Shown here piece after piece: positions 1-11,586 of a stretch of 64,000 nucleotides of DNA. The DNA comes from Gracilaria gracilis. Its lineage: Eukaryota; Rhodophyta; Florideophyceae; Gracilariales; Gracilariaceae. The notes below the pieces were generated by a model. The model searched no databases. It saw nothing but the letters and a program-made list of their open reading frames with translations, and was not told the DNA's origin. The DNA is taken from NCBI GenBank assembly GCA_030374805.1, contig JARGSG010000218.1, positions 372,001 to 436,000 of the forward strand. The letters are read 5' to 3'. Position 1 is the stretch's first letter. The number at the start of each line of letters is the position of its first letter. Position numbers and translations under genes: made by a program.

Positions 1-295
1 GAGAGACTGATGATGATGATGACTTTATTTAAAGCGTAACGAGGGGGCCTTAACAACGTGTCAGACCGGTGTCAGTAAGCGCCTCTGGTTTACAGCAGCG
101 GCTGTGTGTTGGAGAACGGTTCGCTCCAAGCGGAGCAAGATAGCATTGGGTGGATTTGGAAATTCCCTGATCGCCAAACCGTCAAATATTTGGCGCTGTG
201 GTCATCCATTCGGAAATAGATAACCAGAATACAGCACCACGTATTGGCGCCAAATCAATGACCGAAACCCCCCCTCCACCCCTATCCAAATGTAG
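1..295. other. No gene seen; upstream of DUF6818-like remnant
   Basis: Short open frames occur on both strands here, but none shows a recognisable domain. The frame that becomes the DUF6818-like protein is closed by a stop at 293-295, so any true first exon would have to lie here or further left. Confidence 0.4.
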
Positions 296-1274
296 AGACG
301 TAGCAGAACAAGGAAATGTCCTCCAGATGCTCCAAGACGTGCAGTCCTTATTAGCACGTCCAAACAAACCAGTCTCTTTTCATCAATAGCGTCCCAATCA
401 AACCCTTCTCCTGCCAGTCCCTTTCCCCGTACATCTTCATCCCCTTCTCCTTCCGCCAAGCGCAACCTTAAGACATGTAAACCATCTAAATCAGCCACAC
501 CAACTACGACGACAAAAAAAGTAACAAAACCCAAGAATGCCTCCAAAAAACTTGCATCCAAGAAAACCACGAAAGCCCGTAGCGGCGTTCCCAATTATAG
601 CAAAGGAGAAATTGTAACCTTACTTGATATCATGCAACGTATTGAACCTATCGCTAACAAAATGTGGGCTGTTGTTAACCAAGATCACATTGCATGGGCA
701 TGTGCCAATTTTCGACCTTTCAGAGACCAAGATTCACTTCAGAATATGTTCAACAAGTTATGTAACGCCAAGAAATTTACGAAAGATATATCTCGCCCAG
801 CAGACGTTCGTCGTGCCAAACCTATCGCCCGTGATATAGAAGGAACCATCGTTGCAAAGCTTCTTCAAGACAAAAGTGGTGACGAAAAACAATCCGATGG
901 TGATAGCGAAGAAAAGGGCGACAAAGTCGAGCAAAATGGTATAGATACAAAAAAATAAGAGACCGCTTGATTACGCCGTTTTACGTGCTAAGAAACCAAA
1001 GACGGAAGACGTTCTTGTGAGTAGTGTAGCGTCAATGACGGAGTTTATTGGTTTCATTGCCGATTCCTTCAAAACACCAACGACTTCCGGTACCGTTGCG
1101 CCTAATGAAAAAGCAGCGCTCATAAACGTGGTGAAATCGGAGGTTGGATTTTAAAAAGAGGAGATAAACAAAAGCATTTCGGACACGAAGGCCATGATAA
1201 CGGGGGTGAACGAAACGTTGCCAGCACTTGTCGAAAAGATCACTGGTTCTCTCTTTTTAAAGAAATTTCAGTAA
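296..1274 (+). pseudogene. DUF6818-like (Myb/SANT-type) DNA-binding protein remnant
   Basis: One reading frame is open from 296 to 958. It encodes a Pro/Ser/Lys-rich basic leader, then a helical domain beginning near NYSKGEIVTLLDIM and running through W..V..DHIAWAC, SLQNMFNKLCN and VRRAKPIARDIE. This spacing resembles the DUF6818 domain of oomycete and algal transposon-related proteins (family knowledge, from memory). A stop at 956-958 follows a run of seven A, and the next frame continues coding-like sequence (RPLDYAVLRAKKPKTED) to 1274 with one further stop at 1152-1154. This gives one frameshift and one nonsense change. There is no ATG before 632, so the start is missing or in another exon. 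Convergent with the transposase at 1407-2420; the two may be the ORF1/ORF2 pair of one Harbinger-like element (inference). Confidence 0.55.
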
Positions 1275-1406
1275 CGAAGTTGTTCGTCGCGCTTCGAAAT
1301 GTGCTGAGCTTCCGCTCGCGCGGGCGTTGCCCTGCGGGCTAAGTGGGCGTAAAAGCACGCTAACGCTCGCATTCGCGCACTTGGCTCCTCGGGCTTCGGC
1401 CTGCGC

Positions 1407-2420
1407 TCAACGATTAGATACCGGATTGTATTTAGAGTAAATTTGGTTCCTTCCCATTGTCCTTGTTCGGTAGTTAAATAAACGACCATCAAGCTCTATG
1501 ATGATTCCCCGTCTTTTTGCATCAGTTGCAAGGGTCTCCTTTAAGCGAGCAAATGGACCCTTGATTGCCCGAATTCCCCATTCAGCACTTTGCCGTTCAC
1601 TTGGCATTATCCTCTGTAAAATGAGGTCGATTACTGCGAGCTCTGCAGATTCAGAAACGCCATTTGTTTCGTTGGACTTACGTCCACGCATTATTTTTCC
1701 ATTGGTGCATGATGTGTTGTTCACAAAAGCAGAATCGCCCAGAATGGCCATACCCGGTGCAGTCATATCGTCCGAAAGCTTCGGATAGTACAGTCCTGAA
1801 ACACCTGCTAGTTTTGTATGATGCCAGCTTCCCAGAAAGTTTATAGCAGCATGGATGATTTTTGCAAAGGAGTTGAAAACAAAAAGGTTTGTTACCTCCT
1901 CCTGTTGCGTGTAGCCCTCATAGTACGCATTTTGTAGATTCACATCTCCATAGTTCTGGCATTTGAAGCGGCCTCCATCTGTTACACCAAACACTCCACC
2001 CAGTAACGGCCCAAACTGACGGTTGTTCTGTAGCAGTGATGCGGATTCCTTCTGTTCTTCTAATGTTGGCGAACGAATTTCAAAAAGCGTTGCGTTTTGG
2101 CTACGGGTAGCCTTCACAAGAACGTACAACTAGTAATCCAACCAGACGCTGAGCGACGGTGGTGTAATGCCAAAGAATGGACATAACTGGTAAGCCTCAC
2201 AAGTAGTTCTAGGATAGTACAAAGCAAGGCCAAGAAGACCCATCTATTTCAAAAACGGTTTCCGTCCCCTACGATAGTTACCTGTACGATAAGGGCTGCC
2301 ATGGAAGGTTTGGTTTCCTGCTGCACAGAATATGGGGAGCAAGTCCTGCAAGACGATGGCACGCGTGAAGTTCGTCGTGACTATAAAGTCATCGTCGGTA
2401 CCGGAGAACAGAATCCTCTG
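1407..2420 (-). pseudogene. PIF/Harbinger-like DDE transposase (DDE_Tnp_4 type), frameshifted
   Basis: The main open frame (2129 to 1407) shows the three acidic motifs in order: GVTDGGRF (first Asp), AILGDSAF (second Asp) and SAEWGIRAIKGPFARLK (Glu), as in the DDE_4 superfamily endonucleases of PIF/Harbinger elements. N-terminal coding sequence lies in other frames just upstream: DDFIVTTNFTRAIVLQDLLP near 2400-2320, then LGLALYYPRTTCEAYQ near 2240. At least two frameshifts therefore separate it from a usable start. It would cut and join element ends in the nucleus if intact. C-terminal coding density falls off at the GC-rich stretch 1275-1420. No terminal inverted repeats were identified. Confidence 0.7.
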
Positions 2421-2731
2421 CCAAGGGGTTTGCTCCGTTGATATCACCGCGTTTATCAAACCCTTGCGTGTGTAGTGGGCCGAACGATGTCCTCTGTTGA
2501 ACCGCCGCGGGCGCTTTTTCAATACAACTGAGACGCACAAGGTGACGGAGCAGGTGGCAATACAAGAGCTGCCTTCTGCTCTTTCGATTCCATTGGACTG
2601 TTGGAGCTGATTATGGGAATGTGGTGGGCGGTTTGGCAAATTGAATGGACCCTCGGAGGGTCCATTCAGGGCGTCAAATCTGGCGGCGCAGCGGCCAGAT
2701 TCTGAGCGACTTGGCTTTTCTTTCTTGGCTC

Positions 2732-3283
2732 CTATTTGGCAGTTTGACCGCCGGCTAAGTTCCGAATGCACCCATTGTATTCCAGCGATGGGTTTGTACC
2801 CCGAAGCGAGCTAATGAACTCGGCGAGCTCACGTACGAAGGCTTTTCCGTCTTGCCCTACACCGCCGTGGATGTCAAAACGAAACGGGGAGAGGCGCACA
2901 TTACTGGGTTGGCATAGTTGCTGGTACTTGGTTCTTTTTGCTTTCTCGGCTTTTGTGGCGGCGCCGCCTGCTTCTTTGGCCGCTGACACCAAATACGGTG
3001 CTGGTTTAGGACTCAAGATCGTTACATCGATACCAACTGGAGTCTCTGAAAGACGTGGATCGTCAATGTTGAGATCTAAACGCGATCTTTCGTTTTCGGG
3101 CAGCGAGCTTTCAGAAGGAAACTTCCATTCCTTGTACGTTGTAAGACATAAAGGAGGTCGCTTCAATACGGTATATAGCACGTCACGCAGCGCGTTGTGG
3201 CGCCTGGTTGCACTCATGCCTACAGGGCAAACCATGGCGTGATAGCCAAACTTGTCGAGCGTGCTTTTAATAATCAGGCACAA
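2732..3283 (-). pseudogene. Possible restriction-like endonuclease domain of a non-LTR retrotransposon
   Basis: The open frame contains RRHNALRDVLYTVL, then GIDVTILSP, then AAKEAGGAATKAEKAKRTKY and a GGVGQDGKAF segment. The order H-N-x-x-R-D, D-V-T and E-K-A-K-x-x-K-Y resembles the C-terminal PD-(D/E)XK-type nuclease tail found after the reverse transcriptase in R2/NeSL-like non-LTR elements. That assignment is from memory of the pattern. No reverse transcriptase motif is seen nearby, so only a truncated 3' piece is present. A different transposon-associated nuclease is possible. Confidence 0.35.
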
Positions 3284-3397
3284 TTGTCACAGAATAGTAC
3301 ATTTTTTTGCAGGGAAGTGCGGGAATTGCATTAGTAAATGTTCAAACATGAAGGTTTATGCATCTGCATCCTAACATACAAACTTTTAAACAGTGTT

Positions 3398-3402
3398 ACT
3401 GT
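3398..3402. repeat. Target-site duplication ACTGT, left of Copia-1
   Basis: ACTGT at 3398-3402 is repeated exactly at 8332-8336, directly flanking the two LTRs. A 5-bp duplication is standard for Copia integrases. Confidence 0.9.
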
Positions 3403-3653
3403 TGTGGGATCACGTACTACTTTAGCTCTGACAGACACGGAAGCTAGTTGCTCGTAGCTCCGAGTACGTATTTGTACGTCACCATAGTAACCGATAGGTC
3501 GCAGAGTAGCCTATATAAACCGGCGCTAGTACCCCAAGAGCGGAGAGGAGCTAGAGGTAGATTCCTGTGCCGATTATATGTTTCTTGTGAGAAGAATCTC
3601 TCCACACTGGATACGCGACAAACTTCTCTAACATGTCAGAAGCCCATACAACA
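3403..3653 (+). repeat. 5' LTR of Copia-1
   Basis: 251 bp, TG...CA. It carries a clear TATA-like motif CTATATAAAC at 3511-3520, conserved in the 3' LTR at about 8189-8198, so it probably holds the element promoter. The bases just after the LTR (GGTATGGGCCC) are where a tRNA primer site is expected. Confidence 0.92.
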
Positions 3654-3821
3654 GGTATGGGCCCAGGGAAGAGTCTCTCCCCAAGCAACATACTCATACC
3701 ACCGAAGCTCCGTACCGATACGGATAAGCTGCTCTGGCGCGAAGCGATCTTCGACTGGGCAGAGAATCTTAAGGCCTGCGCGGCAGGCGGCAATTCCCGA
3801 GCATAAAGTGCAGCTGCAACG

Positions 3822-4627
3822 ATGGGTATGACCCTATATCGTTCCTTCGAGTTCGCAAAAAAGGAAGTCGTCGAGAAGGCAGTTCGTACTGGCGAATTAA
3901 TCCTTAGAATGAGGAGGAAAAGATTGACCAAATATCGGTTATCAAACACGTCGTCAATCTTGTTGCAAAAGACTCAGCCGTTGGTCGTCTTCGCCGTGTC
4001 GTACATCTGTACAAAAAGATAAACGCATGCAAGCGTAAGTCAGTGGAGCCGATCGCAGAATTCATAGACCGCTTTGCAGGACCAGCATTGTCCTACTTGA
4101 ACCTGACGAACGCCGAACAAGACTCAAACGACAGCCAGAACTTTGGCATCATATTACTGCTTAACGCCGGTCTGTCTTCACAGACGTTTAACAACATCAT
4201 TAGTAATTTGGTGGTGTCTATCAAGAACAAAGTTACGGACGGTTCGGAGACCATACAGATGAACATATTGAGGTTTAGAACCATCCGAAAGACTTTAAAA
4301 GCATTCATATCTGATGCATCTGACCATAGTGTGAAGCATAAAAGCATCGATTCGATCAACACCATGAAAGCCGCAATGAAGCATCACGAGAAAGCACACG
4401 ACTCAAGTGATGAGCGCCATTGTATCGGCTTCCAAGACGCTATAAGGGCACTTGAAGAGGCTGGATTGGAAGAAAAGGATCTCCAAAGTATCCCTTGTGA
4501 CGAGCCGAAACCCGATACGACTTCCAAGTCATACTTAAATTCAACAAGGAGCTTAAGAAAGGCAAGAGGCGCAAACGTGACTTCTACCGCAAACATGACG
4601 AAGATAATGAGAAGGATAAAACCATGA
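3822..4627 (+). pseudogene. gag: Copia-1 gag-like region
   Basis: Two consecutive open frames (3822-4022 and 4043-4627) encode Lys/Arg- and Asp/Glu-rich helical protein in the gag position between the 5' LTR and the integrase. No zinc knuckle is visible. The call rests mainly on position within the element and on coding-like composition. It overlaps the start of the pol frame at 4624 by four bases (ATGA), which would suit reinitiation or frameshifting, though the element is too decayed to judge. Confidence 0.5.
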
Positions 4628-7600
4628 CTCAGTATATCAAAACCGACGGCAACCAAAAAAGGGACAAGAACGGCGTTTACGACAAGAAATTCCCGCGTAG
4701 CTCGAATTCTCGAAAAGATGGAGCTAAGCCATTTTTAAAAAATGATTTTTCGTTAAGGGATTCGGGGTTAGACCCGAATCCCATCCTTGACGAAGGCAGC
4801 CCGATATCCTCAGGTGGTGTTGCCTCCGCCATGCGCCTGTGCAAAGCATTGGATATCGTCTTTGAACCGGAGAAACCGAGATCACAATATCGTAGAAGTT
4901 GGGGGTACGAATGTGAGAATGCCAGGTTGATTCCCTGCTTTTGGACGTTGATCGTACAAGATACGCTCAATCAGAGCATCGAGCTAACTTTCGATCTATT
5001 TCGCGACGACTGGCCGCTGAGTATCAGGCTGTACATCCAACAATACAGCATAACAGACTTCTCCTCTCGACCACTGACTATCACTATCAATCGGGAGATG
5101 GACAAAAAACCTCGAGTTCTCGAACTTTACACAAGTTCTACGTCCGTTTATAACGCAAGAGCTCATGTCCTGATTACGCCGACGGTGAGTTCGTTGCTGA
5201 CGTCCGCCGGGAGGAATATCCGACCCAAAACGTTGGCGAAAAGGTTGCAGCGCATTACTCATGCACACCCGGACGAGATTATCGCCCTGTATCATAGAGC
5301 TGGATGTAATTCTGATGAGCTGGAGAAGGAGGCAAAACTCATTAGCGACGCATGCACGATATGTGCTCAATCAGGATTGCTGACACAGTCGAAGAAAATC
5401 TCCATAACACACGTGAATCAAGCATTCAACGTCGAAATTCAGGTTGACTTCATGTTCTGCGTGATAAGATCGACGAAGTACACTGTTCTACATGTGGTGG
5501 ACTGCGGGACAGGTTACTCCGAAGCGACAATCGCATCTAACAGAGAAGCACGGAACATGGTGTCCGCGAAAGAGATCGAATGGATAAACAGACACGGAGC
5601 TCCCTGAGCTCTGTCAGCGGACGACGAATTTAATTGCCAAGAAGTCAAGAGATTCCTCTCTGGGAGGAGCATAAAGTTCAAATCACACCTGTCAGGAGAC
5701 ACAACAATACAGGAGTCGGGGAGCGAAAGAACGGCGTCGTGAAACGCATATTGAAAAATCTTAAACTAGAGAATACATCGAGTACTGTCAGTACGATACT
5801 GTCACGAGCGATCTTTCTCTCGAATTGTTTCACTGGATCCAAGATCATGAGCTCTTTCGAACTGGCAAAAGGGTATGCTTCTTCTATTTCAAGCGCCCCT
5901 CGTCGAATGGTCACCGAAGACCTGCTGAACGCTCACACGGAGCAAGCTGCTACCAGAGCTTTACAGCGTGTGCTGAAAGCGCGCGTCCATTCGAAGCTCT
6001 CGCAATCGGCTATAAAAGCCGGAGATGAAGTGCTATAATTCTACCGCACAACGGCAAACAACGAACCAGACGAGTGGCGTCCTGCAGTCGTCGTTCGAAC
6101 CCATCAGCACATAGTCGAAGTGCGTCGCTCACCGAGAGGACGTAAATCTAGTATCGCCTACGAAGATATACGTTTACGCCCGAACTACGAGCTCGCGCGA
6201 GAGCTGGGAGAAGGTCTAACGGAGGACTATATCGATATAACGCTCAGCTCAGACGAGAGCACCAGTGATGACACGAGAGAGGAATTTGCTGCCTCACTCA
6301 TGAGGTTCAACGTTGCTGAACGGGAACGCGTGTATAAAGGACATGGGTGCTTACACGGATAATTTCCTACAGACTCCCTCGCTAGCGAAAACGTGTTCAA
6401 TGGAGTCGGACGAACAATGGGTGCTAGAGAATATGCAACGCGTGATCGGCGCTAGACAGGTCATATCTCGTGAAGTACGGTTTGCACCTCCCTGGATATT
6501 GAAGAAGGCTACAGAGAAGGAGCACGATGATAATTGGATCGGCTCATACTTTGAAGTCTTCGATTCAGAATTCCCGCGGAACGCTAACATAATATCCTCG
6601 CACACAGTGTATGAGATCAAACAGGATGAGGATGATCTGAGGACACTCAAAGCACGCCTCGTGACACACGGCAATAGAGACGATCTGAAAGATGACATCA
6701 GAAAGGATTGCTCCAATGCCGATATGGTCATCGTAAGGATGTTGATCAGCATCTCACTTTGCCTCGGTTTTAGCCTTGGAGCTGCGGACATCAAGGGCGC
6801 GTTCCTTCAAAGTGGACCGATACTCCGGGACATATATGTAAGGCCAGCCCCAGAGTTCAGAAACCGTAGGGGAATTCTCTGGAAATTGATCAAGCTGCCA
6901 TATGGGATCCTTGAGGCAGGCAGGCAATGGGCCAAGAGGATCGAGACATAGATGCTCGGCAAGATGCAGCTCGAACGCGTTGATGGAATTAATCAACTAT
7001 TTCTCGAACGAGAAACCGACGGTCGTATCACTCTCGCTATCGCCAAAATAGTAGACGATCTACTGGTGGCAGGGCATAAGAGACGTATCGCCGCATTCAT
7101 GAAGGAGTTGGAGGAAGAGTTCAAGGTCGGGAAGATTCGAATCGAGTCGAAATTGATCTTTGCAGGTTGCGATATACACAACGATGAAGATCACAACGTC
7201 ACGCTCTCGATGATCCCTTACATGAGCCGCCTCATTCCAATCGAGCTCTCACGCTCACGCAGAATGCAATGAGAAGAGAAAGCTACGGATGATGAAACCA
7301 TCCAGTATCGCTCGCTAGCAGGAACCTTGATGTACTTAGGATCCGCCGTGATGCCGCAGGCCTCGTACGTCACATCTTCAATGCAGCAAGAACTTGGAGA
7401 CCTACGCGTTAAGCACCTAATGGACGCCATCGCTATGCTGCAAGAGATCCAACAGCTTTCACCGGTTATCAGGTACATCCATCCAGTTGCTGTGACAGAC
7501 GCTAAGCTAATTAGCATGTCAGACGCCTCACATGGGACGAATGCTCAAGCGTACGGACAAACCGGAGTACTCTGCGGATTGCACCTAACAACTGCATTTG

Positions 7601-8046
7601 ATGACGACGCTCTGTTTCATCCATTGTACTGGTGCAGCACAAAACAGCGTAGAGTAACCTACTCCTCGTTCGGAGCAGAAATACTTGCCTGTACAGAATC
7701 GGAGGACAGGGGATTCGACATGAAGGAATCAATGAAGAACATATTCTCGCATATCGCAGTCCCGCATCACATCATGGTCGATTCCAAAGCTCTCTTTGAT
7801 ACAATTACGACGCTACATGAGTGCCGCGAATCTCGCTTGCGTAAAACGGTAGCAATGGTGCGTGATGCCTTCGGGTCAAGGGAACTAGACATGATTACCT
7901 GGATACCAGGCACCTTGAATATGGCCGACGCTCTTACGAAACGCAGTATCAACCACTCCGAGAGCATCAATCTCCTGTTCAGGGACGGACATTGGAAACT
8001 TGATGAATCAAAGGGTATATCTCACGGCTCCAAAACTTGGACGTGA
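4624..8046 (+). pseudogene. pol: Copia-1 pol: protease?-integrase-reverse transcriptase-RNase H
   Basis: Integrase is in the first part: the zinc-binding region ALYHRAGC...DACTICAQSG near 5280-5380, then VDFMFCV..YTVLHVVD near 5440-5500. An in-frame stop at 5605-5607 is followed by more integrase (ADDEFNCQEVKRFLS), then a frameshift to GVGERKNGVVKRILKN. Reverse transcriptase follows at about 6313-7272 with LKARLVTHGN, ADIKGAFLQSGPI, LPYGILEAGRQW and the active-site segment IVDDLLVAG; a stop at 6949-6951 interrupts it. RNase H lies at 7327-8046 with DASHGTNAQAY, GAEILACTESE, VDSKALFDT and NMADALTKR, so all four acidic positions are kept. At least four frame disruptions make it non-functional. 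Confidence 0.9.
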
Positions 8047-8080
8047 TATGTTGCTAGGAATCTAATGCGACTGGGGAGTG

Positions 8081-8331
8081 TGTGGGATTACGTACTACTT
8101 TAGCTCTGACAGACACGGAAGCTAGTTGCTCGTAGCTCCGAGTACGTATTTTTACGTCACCCTAGTAACCGAAAGGTCGCATAGTAGCCTATATAAACCG
8201 GCGCCAATACCCCAAGATCTGAGAGGAGCTCGGGGTAGATTCCTGTGCCGATTGTATGTTTTTTGTGAGAAGACTCTCTCCACACTGCGTAAGCGAAGAA
8301 CTTTTCTAACATGTCAGAAGTCCATACGACA
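8081..8331 (+). repeat. 3' LTR of Copia-1
   Basis: 251 bp, co-linear with 3403-3653 and followed by the target duplication ACTGT (8332-8336). Confidence 0.92.
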
Positions 8332-8405
8332 ACTGTACTTATGGGAGAATAACTTATGCATAAAAGGCAATAAAACTTGCAGTACACTTGAAAATATGTA
8401 TAGTA

Positions 8406-9289
8406 TCAAGTTACTTGAACTCGAACAATAGCCTGTGTTTTGGCATAAGCGTCATTTGGAGCCTTCAAATCGATATAAAACGCACTAGTCTTTCCATTGA
8501 AATTTAATATTTGCTGTTGAGGAATGTGCGTTTCAACAACCACGGTTAAGTCAATCTTAGAAACGGAGTATACTGTATCGGTGGATGAGTTGCGTAACAG
8601 CTTTACACTTCTCTTAAATCCTAGAATCTTAGGATGATATGGCATCATAGCCTCGAATTGTTTGGTAGGCTATTGTGTGTGCAATAATTTCATGTCCACT
8701 ATAGGGTTTGGCCACTGAATTGTGAGCTCAAATACTGTACCGTCTTCTATCACTTGTGTAGAAAATGTTCTTTCTTCTATGCCTCAGGGTAAAAGGATTG
8801 TTAAAGAGACTTACTGAACAGTTGTATCCTCATGTTCCCAAAGGGATTTCAAAACAATCGGTGCAAACTGCTTTTGACAATCATCTTTCCCACAACTTTC
8901 AGAACTGCTTTCAATAATGTCGTCCAGCTGCAATCCAGAATCCCACGGAGGTTGAAGAACAAACTCTGTAGTATCGCAATCTTAGGTAGTCGTGGCCACT
9001 ACAGATGCAGGTTGTTGGGCTAAAAATGTTAACGTGTCGGTGAAGTTATATTTTATATTACGTAAACTGAAATAGACATACCAACAGAGCCTAACATTTG
9101 GTTTCTTATTCTTCCATACCTCAGTCGGAGAGTCTGCAGCTTGTGTGGTTTGAAGACGGGGTCCATTTCATATACTTGCGTAGCACTTTCGTCACCTGTA
9201 ATCTCACCATTTCGAAATATCTGCCTTAGTCGTTTCACTGCCTCTGAGCGTTCTGTGAGACCCAGTGAGTTTCGTCTTTTCGGGGGCAT
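8406..9289 (-). pseudogene. ORF1-A of the two-gene TIR family (decayed)
   Basis: The N-terminal domain is intact at 9289-9090 (VKRLRQIFRNGEITGDESA, then DPVFKPHKLQTLRLRYGRIRNQM) and ends at a phase-1 donor G|GTATGT followed by a GTTAAC branch-like site and TTTTTAG acceptor, the same intron position as in intact copies. The second exon is broken by stops and shifts. Its C-terminal part is recognisable: ELTIQWPNPIVDMKLLH near 8700, then YHPKILGF and YIDLKAPNDAY down to 8406. A TATA-like stretch lies about 80-90 bp upstream, near 9370-9380. The function is that of the ORF1 partner described for copy B; this copy is dead. Confidence 0.75.
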
Positions 9290-10241
9290 TTTGGAAGGGT
9301 ACGAAGGTAGGAAATCAGAGGCAAAATTGGATGGAAGACAACCTCAACCTGTGTCAGAGAAGGCAGTCGTACTATATAAACTCTTTCAGTTTCCTGTACT
9401 AAAGTAATAATAACACTACAGAGTATATCTTTGATCTACTGTTTCATATGCATCACACAAAAACTCTAGTATTGATGTAGCACGCAGAATACACCTTGTA
9501 AGTTTGTGCTCTTCCCTTTTATGTTCATTGATGGATAACAAAGCAAAATGTTTCTGAAAGGCGCCATTGAACTCAGGCAGAAATAATATAAAGCACCCTG
9601 ACATGGGACAATGGTGTCAGTGAACATACTTACAATCACTTATCGTATGTCATATCATGAAACGTTAATGAACATATCCAACAGCTATTGATGCAACATG
9701 ATGCAACTTTTCAGAGCCGGTATAATGCTACTTGCTTATGTAATGATCCGATATTAAGTAGATCTCATGATGAAGGACAATCAGATGAACGCTGAGATTT
9801 GATCCGTTTATTGTTTCAGTGATGCCCAAAGTATATTTAGGCTAGGGAATATTGATTATAAGTGCACATATTTGACTTTTAATCTCTCTTTAACGGTAAT
9901 ACAAATAAGATCTGCTATATTAATTTCTCTCCAAATTTCAAAATTGGTTATTTCAAATCTAAGCAAGAATGAAATTAACCGTATCTTTCTACTACAAGGC
10001 CTATACCAAACCTCGCAAGCAATATATGTTGATGATAGTTAATATAGATTTAGTGTGGAGCTGAAAATTTTATTGATTTCTACGTGCGAAATAAACGGAA
10101 TATAGCGTGCTTTCCATTTTAACGCACCCCTACTAGTAGAGTAAGGTCCAGAAGTGCTTCAATCTTTTCCTTACACAGATATGCTCTGCACGAATACGGC
10201 CCACATTTGCAACACGCATCGATTGGAATACAGCTTTATTG
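9290..10241. other. AT-rich region with no supported gene
   Basis: About 950 bp between ORF1-A and the left end of copy B. Only short unsupported frames occur. It may be the remaining body of copy A, where a transposase would be expected, but no transposase motif was found. Confidence 0.5.
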
Positions 10242-10528
10242 CAGGGGGATGCGGGTAGTGGCACGAGACCAAAATATACCGAGACACATTTTGTAGTAAA
10301 GAAGTTAACAATTTTTATAAAACCTCAATCTTTGTCACAATATCTTATGACAGCGGCGAACAATACTGAAGAGCGAGGACTTTTCGTACGTAAAAATTAA
10401 CAGCAATAACTTTAATATGCATCCAATGCTGTGTAAAGAACATCACAACTATGTAGAGTTTGCTCCAGTTACATAAGACAAAAACAATCTCATAATCAAA
10501 CGTTACGTGCTTTAAAAAGCTCTACAGC

Positions 10529-11420
10529 TTACTCAGACTTAAAAATGACTTCTCCATGTGATACTGACAAGTAGACAATATTCAATACAGCATAAAAGCA
10601 ATAGTTATGCTTTGATAAGGGATGCCGAAACTTCGAATCCAAAACACTAAACTGCTTCAATCGGGAATTGAAGCACTCGTGCTTTGCTCTCTGTCGCGTA
10701 ATAATTTTTGTGGTAAACAAAGACGCTGTGGTAGAACTTCTCAAACAAGTTGGATCGACATAACCATCATCCGCAATCACTTTCTCGCAATCTGATAACC
10801 TTTTTTTCAGATCATTCTGATATATTTTTAAGTCAGTGTGACTTCCACACGGATAAGGACCAGTAGCCCAAACGGCATTACCCGTAGACAATGAAATGGC
10901 AATCTCATAACGAAGCCCAGGCCCATGAAATTTATGAGAATACCATTTTGGGTCAAAAGGGTACGGCTCATTAATTGGGACATCCGTTCCATCGATCGAC
11001 ATATAACAGTTTTGCAGCGGACTTATAGACACGAAACGCTCACTTAAATCAACCTATTAGAATGTTAGATATGTGAATATAGAAAAGCAAAAACCGGTTT
11101 TCACTTACCATAGAAATACTCGAAAGCGTGTAAAGCATTTCCCATACCTTGTCCCGAAATGTCTTCTCATTCACTTTGCAAAACGAAGCGTGAACAGACT
11201 CTGTGGCATAAACCTTCAAAAAAAGTAAAGCCCACATTAAATGCTTTGGTTCGAAAGCATACAAAACGGTGTTTGGGACTTCATTCCACAGTATTGAACA
11301 GAGCAACGGAGATACTCCAAAAAAAGAACGAAAAATCCTTAGCTTAGTACAAGATGATTGCGAACTTAATCTTGGAATCAACAGTTCTCCTTCCCTCAGA
11401 AAGGTTATTGCGGCACTCAT
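10529..11420 (-). CDS. DDE transposase T1 of copy B (intact, one intron)
   Basis: Exon 1 runs from 11420 to 11109 and exon 2 from 11053 to 10529. The 55-nt intron (11054-11108) has GTAAGT donor, a TCTAAC branch-like site and TAG acceptor in phase 0. The product is about 278 aa. The N-terminal half has helix-turn-helix character (FRSFFGVSPLLCSILW, EKTFRDKVWEM). The catalytic half shows SIDGTD (about D125), VIADDGY (about D199) and RAKHECFNSRLK (about E230), with the conserved GLRYEIAIS and GPYPCGS..DLKI blocks between. This is the IS5/Harbinger/ISL2EU type of cut-and-paste transposase acting on the element's inverted repeats. ATG 11420 was chosen because the upstream extension starts only with GTG. 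Stop at 10529. T2 and T3 are its relatives in this window. Confidence 0.85.
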
Positions 11421-11586
11421 CGGGACTGGTCTGACTATCACCACTTCAATACACCATGTAGCGCAGCAATGTATCTTCTTGAAAGGCTCTATTGAAGAAA
11501 GGGCATCGAATATACAGGTTGAAGTGGCAATGACAAATTAGTACTGCGTCATCGTCAAGAACCAGTGTCATTAAGTGCATTTGATT

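Larger units (their letters stand above)
3403..8331 (+). mobile_element. Copia-type LTR retrotransposon 1 (complete structure, decayed coding)
   Basis: The element has two 251-bp LTRs (3403-3653 and 8081-8331), each starting TG and ending CA, flanked by the 5-bp duplication ACTGT. By hand alignment the LTRs differ at about 22 positions (roughly 9 percent), which points to an old insertion. The order gag, integrase, reverse transcriptase, RNase H is that of Ty1/copia. A purine-rich tract (GGGGAGTG) sits just before the 3' LTR. The element lies inside copy A of the two-gene TIR family, so it arrived after that element. Confidence 0.93.
3313..9400. mobile_element. Two-gene TIR transposon family, copy A (decayed, split by a Copia element)
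   Basis: A terminus matching the family consensus (GGAAGTGCGGGAATT) begins at 3313 and is preceded by CAG at 3310-3312, the same trinucleotide that flanks intact copy B. The only gene left is ORF1-A at 8406-9289. The Copia element 3403-8331 is inserted between this terminus and the ORF1 stop; without it that distance is about 160 bp, close to the 153-305 bp seen in other copies. The transposase expected to the right is absent and no right terminus was found, so the right boundary given is nominal. Confidence 0.5.

Noticed and set aside
4021..4043. Programmed frameshift between Copia-1 frames
   Set aside because: The element has many independent stops and shifts and about 9 percent LTR divergence, so ordinary decay explains the breaks.
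10115..10130. ACGCACCCCTACTAG as the right terminus of copy A
   Set aside because: Only a partial match to the family end (CCCGCNNNNCC), and without a CAG flank.
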